Assembly (NCBI RefSeq): GCF_018141445.1 | Contig: NZ_CP058649.1 | Coordinates: 577,001-641,000, forward strand | Direction of reading: 5' to 3' | DNA from: Vallitalea pronyensis | GTDB lineage: Bacteria; Bacillota; Clostridia; Lachnospirales; Vallitaleaceae | Length of the DNA: 64,000 nucleotides | In this document: positions 9,352 to 19,062 of the stretch, piece by piece | Layout: each line of letters begins with the position of its first letter | Position numbering within the stretch: position 1 is the stretch's first letter | Program-made: the position numbers and the translations under genes | Notes under the pieces: model-generated | Databases searched by the model: none | What the model was told of the DNA's origin: nothing | Seen by the model: the letters and a program-made list of their open reading frames with translations, nothing else

Positions 9352-11100
9352 ATGAAAAAGCAGTTGAAAATGCGGGACAAATTTCTGGCAGCTATATTCA
9401 TAACCACTGCTATTTATCTATTAATACTGCCGTTGACAGGTTACTTTTATACCAGTAGAATTATCAAGGATAAACTTGTGACCTTAACGAATCAGAATCT
9501 GGAGCAAATTGCCAGCAGCATTAACCATGTCATTGATGATATGATTATTGCATCAAATGTGATTGTATTGGATGAGGCGATCATTGATTTATTATTGGAT
9601 AAGGAGAAGGCGATCTATCATAAGATGCGACAAGTTGAGTCTAAGTTAAGGGTGGTTGAGGCAGGCAACCTCTACCCCTATAATGTTGAAACAACACTCA
9701 TTGACTTTCATGGCAATATCTATACAACAGGAGATATAAAACGTTATGACTATGACCAGGTCATACAAGAAACGTGGTACCAAGAAGCACTTGAATCCAA
9801 AGGCCACTTCAAATGGTTAGCGCCTACAGACACGTATTTCAAAGCATATACCAATGCGGATGGTATGACTTTGGTGCGACTCATAAGAAAAGGATACTAC
9901 CAATCGTGTGGTATCATGATTCTACATGTTTATAATGAGAAGAAAGTGAAACATCTGCTAGAATCGGAACAAGCCCTGGAAGGTACCCATAAGCTATTAC
10001 TTAATCAAGAAGGAGACGTTATCCTACACACAGGTCAATTACAAGATGTTCAAGCTTATGCCAATGGACTAAAAAATGATCTCAATAACAACCAACAACA
10101 TGTGACCATTGATGGCATAGATAAGATCATGCTGACACACCCTATTGCCAAAACAGATTGGTATCTTATCGAGACAGTGCCCTATGGATCGGTGATGGCA
10201 GAAGAGATTAATTATCGAAATTTCACCATAGCCATTAATGTGATTTTCTTAGTTGTTATCGTGGTGCTAGCTTTTTTCATATCCGAACATTTTTCGAAAT
10301 CTATACGCAATTTAAGTCGTTTAATGCACCGTGTTCAACAGGGGGATTTCTCTGTAAAATCCAATGTGACAGGTAGCTATGAGGTCAACATGTTAAGCGA
10401 TAGTTTTAATGCCATGGTGGATAAAATAGATGACCTGATTAAGACCATCAAAGAAGAATCAGAACTTCGTCAACAAGTTAAGTTAGAAGCTTTACAAGCT
10501 CAGATTAATCCCCATTTCCTCTTGAATACTTTAAATGGTATCAAATGGCTATGCGTTATTGAAGAAGCCAAAACAGCGGAGAAAATGCTCCTTGACTTGG
10601 GTATCTTATTAGAAGGGATTCTAGGGAAATTCAATGAGTTTATTACCATTGAAGATGAAGTGAAGTGTTTACAGAGTTATGTAAGATTACAAAAAATGCG
10701 CTATGGCAGTTTATTTGATGTCCTCTACCACGTGCCTGAAAAATACAAGCATATAAAGATTCCAGTCTTGTTATTACAGCCTATTCTAGAAAACAGTATC
10801 CTGTATGCTTTTGATGAGAAAGAGGAAAAAGGTCTTATTACCATAAGTGTGCGTGAGGAAGAACCGTATATTTTGATTACCATAAGAGATAATGGTAAGG
10901 GATTTAATTATCTTGAGCTGGATCAATTAAGGGATGAAAAAAAGAGCAAATACAGTTCTATCGGGTTGAAAAATGTACAAGAACGCATCACATTATATTA
11001 TGGGCATGATTGTGGTATGACCATTAAGTCTGGCAACAACCAAGGGACCATTGTAACCATACGTATTAAAGATAAACTGGATAAAGGTGGTGTTGTATGA
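9352..11100 (+). CDS. Sensor histidine kinase, YesM family
   Basis: Membrane kinase that senses an extracellular sugar or its binding protein and phosphorylates the adjacent YesN-type regulator. It has one membrane segment near residues 15-35, an extracellular Cache-like sensor, a second segment near 290-310, a HAMP linker, the His_kinase motif QAQINPHFLLNT (His about 388) and an HATPase with LLQPILENSI and DNGKGF. A GTG at 9343 is in frame but lies inside the ribosome binding site GCGAGGTG; the ATG at 9352 is preferred. The stop overlaps the next start by four bases (ATGA), so translation is coupled. Confidence 0.93.
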   Translation: MKKQLKMRDKFLAAIFITTAIYLLILPLTGYFYTSRIIKDKLVTLTNQNLEQIASSINHVIDDMIIASNVIVLDEAIIDLLLDKEKAIYHKMRQVESKLRVVEAGNLYPYNVETTLIDFHGNIYTTGDIKRYDYDQVIQETWYQEALESKGHFKWLAPTDTYFKAYTNADGMTLVRLIRKGYYQSCGIMILHVYNEKKVKHLLESEQALEGTHKLLLNQEGDVILHTGQLQDVQAYANGLKNDLNNNQQHVTIDGIDKIMLTHPIAKTDWYLIETVPYGSVMAEEINYRNFTIAINVIFLVVIVVLAFFISEHFSKSIRNLSRLMHRVQQGDFSVKSNVTGSYEVNMLSDSFNAMVDKIDDLIKTIKEESELRQQVKLEALQAQINPHFLLNTLNGIKWLCVIEEAKTAEKMLLDLGILLEGILGKFNEFITIEDEVKCLQSYVRLQKMRYGSLFDVLYHVPEKYKHIKIPVLLLQPILENSILYAFDEKEEKGLITISVREEEPYILITIRDNGKGFNYLELDQLRDEKKSKYSSIGLKNVQERITLYYGHDCGMTIKSGNNQGTIVTIRIKDKLDKGGVV

Positions 11101-12167
11101 AGGTATTGATTGTAGACGATGAAATATTGGTTCGAAAAGGTTTATCCATGGGGATTGATTGGGATGAACTTGGCTTTGATGATGTTAAGGAAGCCAGTAA
11201 TGGTGTAGAAGCATTAGCCTATGCCATGGAACACGAGCCACAGTTGGTCATTACAGATATAAAAATGCCGAAAATGGATGGTCTAGAGCTTATAGAGAAG
11301 CTTAAAGCCCATTGTCCAGATACCATTGTTATTGTACTGAGTTGTATTAACGATACAGATTATGTCAGACAAGCCATGAAGTTTGGTGGAGCTGTTGACT
11401 ATATTCCCAAGCTATCCCTCAGCACAGAAGAATTGGCTGCCATTATTAAAAAGAGCAAAAAGCTTATCAAGTTTTCTGAGGGTGCATTAGAAGATAGTCT
11501 TAGTAAACCTAAGGTTTATCTGACTAAAAGTGTGGAAAAGGCTATTATGAACGGTTTAGTGGAATTAAACAAAGAGAAGATTATATCTAGCCTTGAACAT
11601 CTATTTGATGCACTTGAAAAAGATCAAGTCCAGATAAGGAACTTCATGGAGTGGCAGGAATTACTGGCGATTTTTAGCTCCTTTGCCAAGAAGCAAGGAG
11701 GGAATATCCAAGAAATAACATGTGATAAGAAATTACCTGTTACTTTTTTGCAAGATAGCAGGAATATTTATCATATGCGTGAGCGCTGGTTTATTTTTCT
11801 AGAAGCCTACTGGTCTTATCTTAAGGGTGTGCGTGTAAAACAGTATGGTATGGAAATAGAGAAGACGATTAACTATATCCATCAGCATTTTAACGATACC
11901 ATTAAACTAGGGGATGTAGCTGAATATGTAGGTATAAATGAAAATTATCTATGTAAGCTATTCAAAAAAGAGACAGGAAGCAACTTTATTGACTATATTA
12001 ACCATCTTAAAATAAATAAGGCAAAACAGCTTCTAAAAGAGGGAAAATACCCTGTCTATCTCATCGCTGAGATGGTAGGTTACAACAGTGAAAGTTATTT
12101 TAGCAGGATATTCAAGAAAGTAGAGGGCATGAGCCCAAAAGCCTATCAACGTCAGAATGATAGGTAG
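11097..12167 (+). CDS. Response regulator, YesN family (REC + AraC HTH)
   Basis: Transcription factor partner of the kinase just upstream. The receiver domain (about 1-120) has the phosphoacceptor Asp54 in VITDIKMPKMDG and the acidic pair VDDE. After a middle helical region (about 140-250) the C-terminus carries two AraC-type helix-turn-helix motifs, including DVAEYVGINENYLCKLFKKE and IAEMVGYNSESYFSRIFKK. Such regulators normally activate the sugar ABC transporter genes beside them, here the binding protein and permeases that follow. A strong terminator closes the two-gene unit. Confidence 0.94.
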   Translation: MKVLIVDDEILVRKGLSMGIDWDELGFDDVKEASNGVEALAYAMEHEPQLVITDIKMPKMDGLELIEKLKAHCPDTIVIVLSCINDTDYVRQAMKFGGAVDYIPKLSLSTEELAAIIKKSKKLIKFSEGALEDSLSKPKVYLTKSVEKAIMNGLVELNKEKIISSLEHLFDALEKDQVQIRNFMEWQELLAIFSSFAKKQGGNIQEITCDKKLPVTFLQDSRNIYHMRERWFIFLEAYWSYLKGVRVKQYGMEIEKTINYIHQHFNDTIKLGDVAEYVGINENYLCKLFKKETGSNFIDYINHLKINKAKQLLKEGKYPVYLIAEMVGYNSESYFSRIFKKVEGMSPKAYQRQNDR

Positions 12168-12198
12168 AAGGTATCTATACGCTATATAATGGAGAGGT

Positions 12199-12237
12199 AA
12201 AAATAGTACAATTCATGCAGATTTGTACTATTTTTTT
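12199..12237 (+). terminator. Rho-independent terminator after the YesN-type gene
   Basis: A 13-bp stem AAAAATAGTACAA/TTGTACTATTTTT with an 11-base loop, followed by more T. It separates the two-component pair from the ABC transporter genes. Confidence 0.9.
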
Positions 12238-12336
12238 CTTATGGGGCAAAATAGTGCAAGTATGATTCAATATCGTTCATTCATTATGGGTATGGAAAAT
12301 GGTATGATGGGCATACATAAAAGAGGAGGTATAAGC

Positions 12337-13707
12337 ATGAAAAAAGTATTATCCGTGTTAATGGTATGCTTCATGATAGGTAGTTTCCTTGTAGGATGTG
12401 GGGAGAAAGAAAAAAAGAATCCATCAACAGAAAATAACAGTGGTGAGGCATCAACATCCAATAAAGATGATAAAGACCCTGTTAAGTTAATTGTATGGGG
12501 TGGTGTACCTGGGGAATCAGGACCTCAAGATTTAGTTGACGCCTGGAACGCTTCTCATCCAGAGATTCAAGTGGAATATGTACGTTTTGTCAATGATGAT
12601 ACAGGTAACACAAAACTGGATACAGCCATTTTATCCGGTGAGCAGATTGATCTATTTTTTACATACGGTGTAGACTTAATGAAAAAGAGAGTAGACAGTG
12701 GTATGTTAGAGAATTTGGATACAGATGAAATAACGGCTTTTATTAAGGAGCATATTGCCGGTGAAGGTGATGGTATGGTTCGCATTGATGGTGGTTTATA
12801 TGCCATCCCAACAGTGAGAGAGCCATATGGGATCATGTTAAATAAGGGGATGCTGGATGAAGCAGGTATTACGATTCCAGATAACTGGACTGTGGAAGAG
12901 TTTATGGACATTGCAAAGCAACTAACAACAGAAAAAGATGGTAAAAAAGTCTATGGTGCATCCATTGTTATTCAAGGGGGATTGCCACTGGATATTTCAC
13001 AAGCTGTTTTAGGTGGTGACCATTTCTATAAAGCATCAGGGGATGAGAGTAATTTTGATGACGAAACGTTCAAAGCCAATGCAAAGCTAAAAGAATTAAT
13101 GGATGCAGGAGCAGCCATGCCATATGAAGAAGTCTTTTCAAGAAAATTAGATACGTATGCTCATCCTGCATATTTAGGCAGTGAAATTGCCATGACACAC
13201 TTCTCAGCATGGATGTTGCGTTATGTAAAAGACTTAGAAAACTACCCACATGACTTTGTGACAACATTTGCGACCTTTCCAACAACGGAGAAAGGTGTAG
13301 CCAATAACTATCAAGCTTTCCTCAATAACTTTATCTGTATGAACAGTAAATCAGCCCATAAAGAAGAAGCCATGGCTTTTATGAAATACTGGCTAACAGA
13401 AGGCTCTAAGTACATGTACAAAGCTGGTAAGATGTCTGTATGGAAAGAGGCTGACCCGGAAGAAGCAACAAAAGCTATTTTAGGTGATAACGCAGAACAA
13501 TTATTTGACGTTGAAGCGTATAAAAAAGTCATGTTTAACCCTGATTCACAGTATATCATTGATACAGTCACAGTAGCTTATCCTCAATTACTGGAAGTTT
13601 ACAAAGAGGAAAGTGAAATGTACTTCTTAAATAATACCACCTTGGAAGAATACTTAAGCAACACAAAAAAACGTGCAGATCAAGAAATTAAAAAAGCCCT
13701 AAAGTAA
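12337..13707 (+). CDS. Extracellular sugar-binding lipoprotein of a CUT1 ABC transporter
   Basis: Solute-binding protein of the carbohydrate uptake family 1, which captures oligosaccharide outside the cell. The chosen ATG follows AGAGGAGG with good spacing and gives a classic lipoprotein signal ending LVGCG (acylated Cys21). The frame upstream to 12223 has no such context. The mature protein, about 435 residues, fits family SBP_bac_1, with VKLIVWGG at the start of the fold and YAIPTVREPYGIMLNKGML in the hinge region. It is separated by a terminator-like hairpin from the two permease genes, which probably lets the binding protein be made in excess. The ligand cannot be told from sequence. Confidence 0.92.
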   Translation: MKKVLSVLMVCFMIGSFLVGCGEKEKKNPSTENNSGEASTSNKDDKDPVKLIVWGGVPGESGPQDLVDAWNASHPEIQVEYVRFVNDDTGNTKLDTAILSGEQIDLFFTYGVDLMKKRVDSGMLENLDTDEITAFIKEHIAGEGDGMVRIDGGLYAIPTVREPYGIMLNKGMLDEAGITIPDNWTVEEFMDIAKQLTTEKDGKKVYGASIVIQGGLPLDISQAVLGGDHFYKASGDESNFDDETFKANAKLKELMDAGAAMPYEEVFSRKLDTYAHPAYLGSEIAMTHFSAWMLRYVKDLENYPHDFVTTFATFPTTEKGVANNYQAFLNNFICMNSKSAHKEEAMAFMKYWLTEGSKYMYKAGKMSVWKEADPEEATKAILGDNAEQLFDVEAYKKVMFNPDSQYIIDTVTVAYPQLLEVYKEESEMYFLNNTTLEEYLSNTKKRADQEIKKALK

Positions 13708-13729
13708 GGTGTAGAACAATAGGTTGACA

Positions 13730-13767
13730 TTGGCTGTTTTCATAATCTCATGATGCAGCCATTTTTC
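13730..13767 (+). terminator. Terminator-like hairpin after the binding-protein gene
   Basis: TGGCTG (13731-13736) pairs with CAGCCA (13756-13761), followed by TTTTTC. It lies between the binding protein and the permeases and may act as a partial terminator that lowers permease expression. Confidence 0.65.
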
Positions 13768-13819
13768 TTGTTCTTATAGGAAAAGCTCATGGAATACCTA
13801 TACAAGACATGATAAAAAT

Positions 13820-13841
13820 ACTATTGGAACGAATGTTGTTA
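13820..13841 (+). repeat. 22-bp dispersed repeat, copy 1
   Basis: The 22 bases ACTATTGGAACGAATGTTGT plus TA recur at 19593-19614 in the same orientation with one mismatch. Both copies are intergenic. The second abuts a large inverted-repeat element. Confidence 0.5.
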
Positions 13842-13941
13842 CGTTAATTATGCTGATAGCATCTAGTCTCTTTGTTTCAGGGAAGGAAGGGTGAAGAAAT
13901 CTTGAATACACAGCACAATAACATATGGAGGGGGCATTATA

Positions 13942-14838
13942 ATGGGTCAAACAAAGAAAAAGAAAAAAATAAATTGGACAGCATGGCTGTTCATAGGTCC
14001 TAATTACATTGGGTTCATCGTATTTATCTTAATCCCGGTTGTCTTTTCATTGATTGTTTCATTTACTGATTTCAATATTTTTAAAGGTCTAAGCGGTATG
14101 CGTTTCGTTGGATTTGATAACATCAAAGAGATGTTTTCGGATGTCTGGTTTACATCAGCAGTGAAAAATAATCTTCTGTTTATTCTAGGGACAATACCCG
14201 TCCTCATTATGGTATCCATGGTTGTAGCCACCATTCTTAATAATAAGGTATACCTGAAGAATACCATGAGAGCCATTGTATTTTTACCCTATATCTCAAG
14301 TGTCGTGGCCATATCTGTGGTATGGATGAAACTCTATAATCCTTCCAAAGGGCAGATTAATCAATTACTGATGTGGTTTGGTATGGATAATCCACCTAGC
14401 TGGTTAGCCAGTACAACCTGGGCTTTGCCAGCACTGATGCTAGTTGGCATTTGGATGGGCCTTGGCTATAATATTGTGGTCTATATGGCAGGCTTGCAGA
14501 CCATCGATAGAGCATTATATGAGTCGGCACAGATTGATGGTGCAAATGGCGTTCAGATGTTTAGACACATTACAGTGCCTATGCTAAGCAGTACCACCTT
14601 CTTTTTAATGATTACGAACATTATTGGTTCCTTTCAGACCTTTGGAACAGTGAATATTATGACAGATGGAGGGCCTGGGAAAGCAAGTACGGTCATTGCT
14701 CAATATATTTATGTGGCGGGCTTTCGGTACCATAAAATGGGTTATGCTGCGGCAATGGCCTGGGTATTACTTATCTTTATATTCTGCATTACACTGTTTC
14801 AATGGAAACTACAAAAAAGATACGAAAATAATTTCTAG
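13942..14838 (+). CDS. CUT1 sugar ABC transporter permease, MalF/UgpA type
   Basis: One of the two membrane subunits of the carbohydrate importer. The 298 residues contain six predicted membrane segments, starting with WLFIGPNYIGFIVFILIPVV, and an EAA loop ESAQIDGANGVQMFRHITVP at about residues 193-212 that docks on the ATPase. RBS GGAGGGGG precedes the ATG. The partner permease follows after 12 bases. No ATPase gene is nearby, as is usual for such systems, which share an MsmX-like ATPase encoded elsewhere. Confidence 0.95.
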   Translation: MGQTKKKKKINWTAWLFIGPNYIGFIVFILIPVVFSLIVSFTDFNIFKGLSGMRFVGFDNIKEMFSDVWFTSAVKNNLLFILGTIPVLIMVSMVVATILNNKVYLKNTMRAIVFLPYISSVVAISVVWMKLYNPSKGQINQLLMWFGMDNPPSWLASTTWALPALMLVGIWMGLGYNIVVYMAGLQTIDRALYESAQIDGANGVQMFRHITVPMLSSTTFFLMITNIIGSFQTFGTVNIMTDGGPGKASTVIAQYIYVAGFRYHKMGYAAAMAWVLLIFIFCITLFQWKLQKRYENNF

Positions 14839-14850
14839 GAGGGAAAGAGG

Positions 14851-15687
14851 ATGGGTACACCGAAAACAATAAAAAAAGTTCTTCTAACCATCATGATGTT
14901 AGTCTTCTCAGGTATGATACTCTACCCCTTTATCTGGATGTTCGCTAGTTCTTTTAAGCCGTTAGCTGAAGTATACGAGTTTCCTATGAAGTTAATATCG
15001 AAAAACATGTCGTTAAACAATCTTAAAGAAGTACTTTTTGAACAGACACCATCATTTATGCTATATTTTAAGAACACCACAATAACCACCGTCGTATCAG
15101 TAGTAGGGACTCTTTTTACGTCATCTATGGCAGGTTATGCTTTTGCTAAGATGAGGTTCAAGGGAAGGAATCAGCTATTTTTAATCTATTTAATAACCAT
15201 GATGGTACCTTTTCAAGTGCTGATGGTACCTCAATTCATCTTGTTTAAATATGTGCATATCTTCAATACTCTCTGGGCATTGATTCTGCCAAGGGTATTC
15301 TCGCCACTGAGTACATTTCTAATGCGGCAATTCTTTGTGGATATCCCTAACAGTATCATAGAAGCAGGACGTATTGATGGGGCAAAGGAAACAACAATCT
15401 TCTGGAAGCTTGTATTGCCTCTTGCTAAGCCAGCCATGGCAACCATTGTTATTTTAAACTTCGTATGGCGATGGAATGAATATGAAGCGCCACTTATTTT
15501 CTTAACAGATAAGAAGCTATATACCCTTACTGTTGGGCTAACAAACTTTATTGATGAAGCTGGAGTGGCAATGGATAACCTCATTATAGCAGGTGCTATG
15601 GTAGCGTTAATTCCCATGCTTATTATATTCCTTATTGGACAGAAATACATGATTGAAGGTCTCACAGCAGGTAGTGTTAAGGGATAA
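14851..15687 (+). CDS. CUT1 sugar ABC transporter permease, MalG/UgpE type
   Basis: Second membrane subunit of the importer, 278 residues with six predicted membrane segments. The first contains ILYPFIWMFASSFKP. The EAA loop EAGRIDGAKETTIFWKLVLP lies near residues 171-190 and is followed by NFVWRWNEYEAPLIFL. The start has a strong ribosome binding site (GGAGGGAAAGAGG). It is the last gene of the transporter unit; a weak hairpin follows. Confidence 0.95.
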   Translation: MGTPKTIKKVLLTIMMLVFSGMILYPFIWMFASSFKPLAEVYEFPMKLISKNMSLNNLKEVLFEQTPSFMLYFKNTTITTVVSVVGTLFTSSMAGYAFAKMRFKGRNQLFLIYLITMMVPFQVLMVPQFILFKYVHIFNTLWALILPRVFSPLSTFLMRQFFVDIPNSIIEAGRIDGAKETTIFWKLVLPLAKPAMATIVILNFVWRWNEYEAPLIFLTDKKLYTLTVGLTNFIDEAGVAMDNLIIAGAMVALIPMLIIFLIGQKYMIEGLTAGSVKG

Positions 15688-15701
15688 AAAGCTAATAAAG
15701 C

Positions 15702-15742
15702 AGCTCATTCAAGATGAAGATATGCTTAGATGAGCTACTTTT
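15702..15742 (+). terminator. Weak terminator hairpin after the permease genes
   Basis: AGCTCAT (15702-15708) pairs with ATGAGCT (15730-15736) across a 21-base loop, followed by ACTTTT. The stem is short, so this is tentative. It lies between convergent genes. Confidence 0.45.
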
Positions 15743-15790
15743 ATTGGATGCTATTGCATATGGCGTCTAGTCATGACCGCTTTATGTCAA

Positions 15791-17557
15791 TTAGTAAACC
15801 CTTATTTCATATATATGGGTATTGTCACAGCCATGGGTGCCATGCACGTGAATGCATATACGGTCAATGGGTTGACATGGTGGGATAGAAATTTTATTCA
15901 GTCGCTGATAATTATTTTCTATGGTCTTTTTGTATACAGAAGTTGTTCCTTGGTAACATGTTATGGTATAATCCTTCACCAATTCAATAGGTACTGTGAT
16001 CTTTTCCTGATCACCAAGACCATTGTGGAAGGCAGATAGCATAATCTGTTTGGAAAGGTTTGAATCAAACTTTATTTCAACAGATGTGGGATGAATGGCT
16101 TGAGTGAAATCCAAGGCTATCCATTCACCATCTTCTGACATACCATCAGAATGCCATGCGTTACTATTTTCTTTCACAGTACGTGATATGCCATTGATGA
16201 CAAAGTTTGCGTCATAACCTAATTGTTCAGATGAACAAGTTACGGTTGCTTGTCGTGCAAGGTCACTGTCATCTTCATTTGTAATGTGAGGGATATAGGC
16301 GTCATCACGGAGTAATTGTTGTTGTATGTCTTTTATATAGGTGCTGGCTTCCCTAGGTGTTATGTGGTGCTTATTAGCCAGTGCCGCACTGGTACCAATG
16401 GCTTGCCCTATGATGGCACATGTTGCCATGACTCTTGTGGAACCAAAGGCCATATGTGAAGCACTGATCACACGACCGCCAATATACAGATTATCGATAT
16501 CTTTAGCATAGATAGACCCATAAGGAATGGTATAGACTTCTGGTAGATAGATGCATTCCGTAGGCTCTAGCTGGGTATTAAGACCACCCACCACATGCAT
16601 ATCCATTGGCCAGCCCCCATAACCAATAGCATCCTCAAAGGCTCTTGCAGATGCCAAGTCATTTTCAGTCAGCACATAATCACCAACAATACGTCGACTT
16701 TCCCGTTTACCTGGCAGGAAACCTACCCAATCAAGGACATAGTTGTCTGCGTCATGATTGCCACCATTTTTCACATGATCCCATACACCGTAAACAGCTT
16801 TTACCAGTTCGTTGCGGATAGTTTCACTATCCTCAATGGTATGAAGCTTGTCGCCACCTAGCTCAATCCACCAGTAGTTGTAGCCGGTAGCACCATGGCT
16901 GCGATGAGCAAGATCTTCTTCTGTGTAGGTATTTGCCCAAAATGGTTTATGAAAGGGTACCGGATGCCCCATATCTTTTGTTGTAAAAAGCAACGTGTTA
17001 CCCATGGTATAGGGGTCCGTTTTATGGGGGGCATGAGGTTCATTGAAGACATCACTTCCTTCACGGCCCATCATATAGTCGGCACCTGCATCATAAGCTA
17101 GAGTACCATCCCCCGTTGTATCCACAAAATAATTTGCTGTCATTAAGAAGGTTGTTTCAGATGTTAGTTGGATGGCTTCAATGTACTGAATATGCCCGTT
17201 GTTAACATGAACTTGATGACAGTGTGTATTGAGATAGAGGTCTAAGCCATCTTGAAAATAAACTTTCTCCCACAGTACGCCATCAAAGACTGGGTAAGAA
17301 TACTGAGGATTACGGTATCTGTTTTCTAAAAGTATTTCTTCTAGAATACCCGTTTCTCTAGCATGAGGACGGCTGCCATGGGTATCTGCTCCACAGATAT
17401 GCATACGTATTTCTGAGCTAGCATTGCCACCTAAAACTGGGCGATTATGGATGAGAGCGACCTTTGCACCATGTCTTGCAGCAGCTATGGCAGCACAAAT
17501 ACCAGACATACCTCCTCCGACGACAACAACATCATATGATTTTTCTTTTTTAATCAT
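15791..17557 (-). CDS. FAD-dependent oxidoreductase with C-terminal discoidin-like domain
   Basis: Cytosolic flavoenzyme of the FAD_oxidored family, often found with sugar uptake systems. The N-terminus has the Rossmann dinucleotide motif VVVGGGMSGICAAIAAARHG (residues 11-30), then VLGGNASSEIRMHICGA and FVDTTGDGTLAYDAGADYMMG, typical of the family. The C-terminal part, from about residue 440 (ATVTCSSEQLG to IYEIRVY), resembles a galactose-binding/discoidin jelly roll, an uncommon extension. There is no signal peptide. RBS AGGAGA precedes the ATG. The substrate is unknown; oxidation of a sugar or cyclitol taken up by the neighbouring transporter is an inference from context. Divergent to the AraC/PocR regulator at 17848. 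Confidence 0.88.
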   Translation of the reverse strand: MIKKEKSYDVVVVGGGMSGICAAIAAARHGAKVALIHNRPVLGGNASSEIRMHICGADTHGSRPHARETGILEEILLENRYRNPQYSYPVFDGVLWEKVYFQDGLDLYLNTHCHQVHVNNGHIQYIEAIQLTSETTFLMTANYFVDTTGDGTLAYDAGADYMMGREGSDVFNEPHAPHKTDPYTMGNTLLFTTKDMGHPVPFHKPFWANTYTEEDLAHRSHGATGYNYWWIELGGDKLHTIEDSETIRNELVKAVYGVWDHVKNGGNHDADNYVLDWVGFLPGKRESRRIVGDYVLTENDLASARAFEDAIGYGGWPMDMHVVGGLNTQLEPTECIYLPEVYTIPYGSIYAKDIDNLYIGGRVISASHMAFGSTRVMATCAIIGQAIGTSAALANKHHITPREASTYIKDIQQQLLRDDAYIPHITNEDDSDLARQATVTCSSEQLGYDANFVINGISRTVKENSNAWHSDGMSEDGEWIALDFTQAIHPTSVEIKFDSNLSKQIMLSAFHNGLGDQEKITVPIELVKDYTITCYQGTTSVYKKTIENNYQRLNKISIPPCQPIDRICIHVHGTHGCDNTHIYEIRVY

Positions 17558-17847
17558 AGCATTTCTCCTTATACATGTTTTGCGTTATGACTCCATTTGC
17601 TTGTATGGACGAAGTCACAACAAGGGTGAATAATGACTACACGTCGCACATTCACAAAAGGGCATTAAACCCTAATGCAATTAGCAGCTTGTGAAGAAGT
17701 CTTTCATAAGCTTATCTTAACGGTTTTTTAACAGAGATGCCTTAAAAGAATAGCTTATGACCTTAAAAAAAATGCATGACATGTGGAGTAAGTATGGTTT
17801 TATGGATTAAAATCGTATACAATACATATAAAGAAGGTGGTGATAGG
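17558..17847. promoter_or_regulatory. Divergent control region between the oxidoreductase and PocR/AraC genes
   Basis: This stretch of 290 bases has no credible open frame. A nested inverted repeat is visible: TTCACAA (17651-17657) with TTGTGAA (17689-17695), enclosing GCATTA/TAATGC. It is a candidate operator or hairpin for the flanking AraC-type regulator. Promoters were not assigned. Confidence 0.4.
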
Positions 17848-18765
17848 ATGACAGCTGACGAAAAGCAACATGTATATGAGGGGCTCAAAACTTATTTAGA
17901 TACATTAGTAATGGATTATGGGTTACATTTGGTTATTAAAGATTTTGTAGGATTCTTAGAACAAGACATGGCATTATACCGTGCATTACAAGATTATATT
18001 ATCCATAAAACCAGTTATTGCATGGCCATAAAAGAGAACCATCGGTTGTGGAAGTATTGTTTATATACGAAAGCATTATTGCATAAGACATTAATGAAGA
18101 ACCCTAAGCCTTTTATAGGGCAATGTTATGGTGGGATTATGGAATATGTGTTGCCAATTATCCATAAAAAACAAGTGATAGGGGCCATTACAGTAGGTTT
18201 TGGACGCCTAGAGAACAAGTTACTAGAAGATATATTAAGGGGACTAAAGAGATATACTCAGATAGATATAGCCATGTTGCAGGATTATTATAAAGAAAGT
18301 ACAGAAATGGTAGGCATATCGTCTGAGGGATTATATCAACGTTTAGGCATCTTAGCAGAATATATTAGTCTTACTTATGAACCGGTCCACGGGTCAAAGA
18401 AAAAAGGCATTGTGGTATCGAAGGGCCAAGAGACCTACACCATGTCTCATGCGATCGCCTACATTCAAAAGCATTATAAAGAAGATATTAAACTTAAACA
18501 GTTAGCCAAGTACTGTCACTGTTCCAATTCCTATATCAGTCATCATTTTAAAAAATACACAGGTGTTACGTTAAAAACATATGTCAATATATTACGAGTG
18601 GAAGAAGCAAAGATGTTACTGGAAGATGAGCAGATAGCCATTACCCATATGGCTTATGAATTAGGGTATAAAGACAGTAATTATTTTTCCAAGGTATTCA
18701 AGGATATAACAGGCATATCCCCAGCAAATTACCGATTGAATAAGACGAAAAACGTTCCGAAATAA
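17848..18765 (+). CDS. AraC-family regulator with N-terminal PocR-like sensory domain
   Basis: Transcription factor of 305 residues. The N-terminal half (about 10-165), with FLEQDMALYRALQDYI, KYCLYTKALLHKTLM and GQCYGGIMEYVLPIIHKKQV, matches the PocR ligand-sensing fold seen in regulators of diol and sugar metabolism. The C-terminal half carries two AraC helix-turn-helix motifs (LAKYCHCSNSYISHHFKKY and MAYELGYKDSNYFSKVFKD). The ATG at 17848 follows GAAGGTGGTG and is preferred to an in-frame ATG at 17776 that lacks a binding site. It likely controls the divergent oxidoreductase. Confidence 0.9.
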   Translation: MTADEKQHVYEGLKTYLDTLVMDYGLHLVIKDFVGFLEQDMALYRALQDYIIHKTSYCMAIKENHRLWKYCLYTKALLHKTLMKNPKPFIGQCYGGIMEYVLPIIHKKQVIGAITVGFGRLENKLLEDILRGLKRYTQIDIAMLQDYYKESTEMVGISSEGLYQRLGILAEYISLTYEPVHGSKKKGIVVSKGQETYTMSHAIAYIQKHYKEDIKLKQLAKYCHCSNSYISHHFKKYTGVTLKTYVNILRVEEAKMLLEDEQIAITHMAYELGYKDSNYFSKVFKDITGISPANYRLNKTKNVPK

Positions 18766-18799
18766 AGACATGCTGTCCTTAAAAAAGTGCATCATTTAA

Positions 18800-19062
18800 C
18801 CGTGCGCCGCACTTCGACAACTATTCATAAGCGTTACCTTTATAGTTAACTCAAATCAGGCACCCTTACGGCACACAGGAGATTCTACTTAGTGCTGCTT
18901 CCTTCCGGACCTGACACGGTTCATAGATTCCTGTTGCGTAAGACCCAATTATCATCGCCACTTGTAAAGGGCAGCCTTACAAAATAATTGCCTCCGATTG
19001 GCATCACCCCTGCTATAGCGGATTGCAGGTATAGGGCACCGCTGACTCCCCGGCTGCACGGA
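18800..19062 (-). ncRNA. ffs: Signal recognition particle RNA, large bacterial type (scRNA)
   Basis: RNA of SRP, which binds Ffh and targets membrane proteins. On the minus strand the 5' end CCGTGCAGCCGGGGAG is followed by GCGGTGCCCTATACCTGCAA and TCCGCTATAGCAGGGGTGA, close to the Bacillus scRNA. The apical domain has the hallmark GTCAGGTCCGGAAGGAAGCA, and the Alu domain is present, giving about 263 bases. The 3' end pairs with the 5' end (CCGTGC/GCACGG). A hairpin AAGTGC/GCACTT with a T run follows and should terminate transcription. The position next to tadA and dnaX is conserved in Firmicutes. Confidence 0.97.

Noticed and set aside
15231..15665. 144-residue minus-strand frame inside the MalG-type permease gene
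   Set aside because: Antisense shadow of a well-supported gene.
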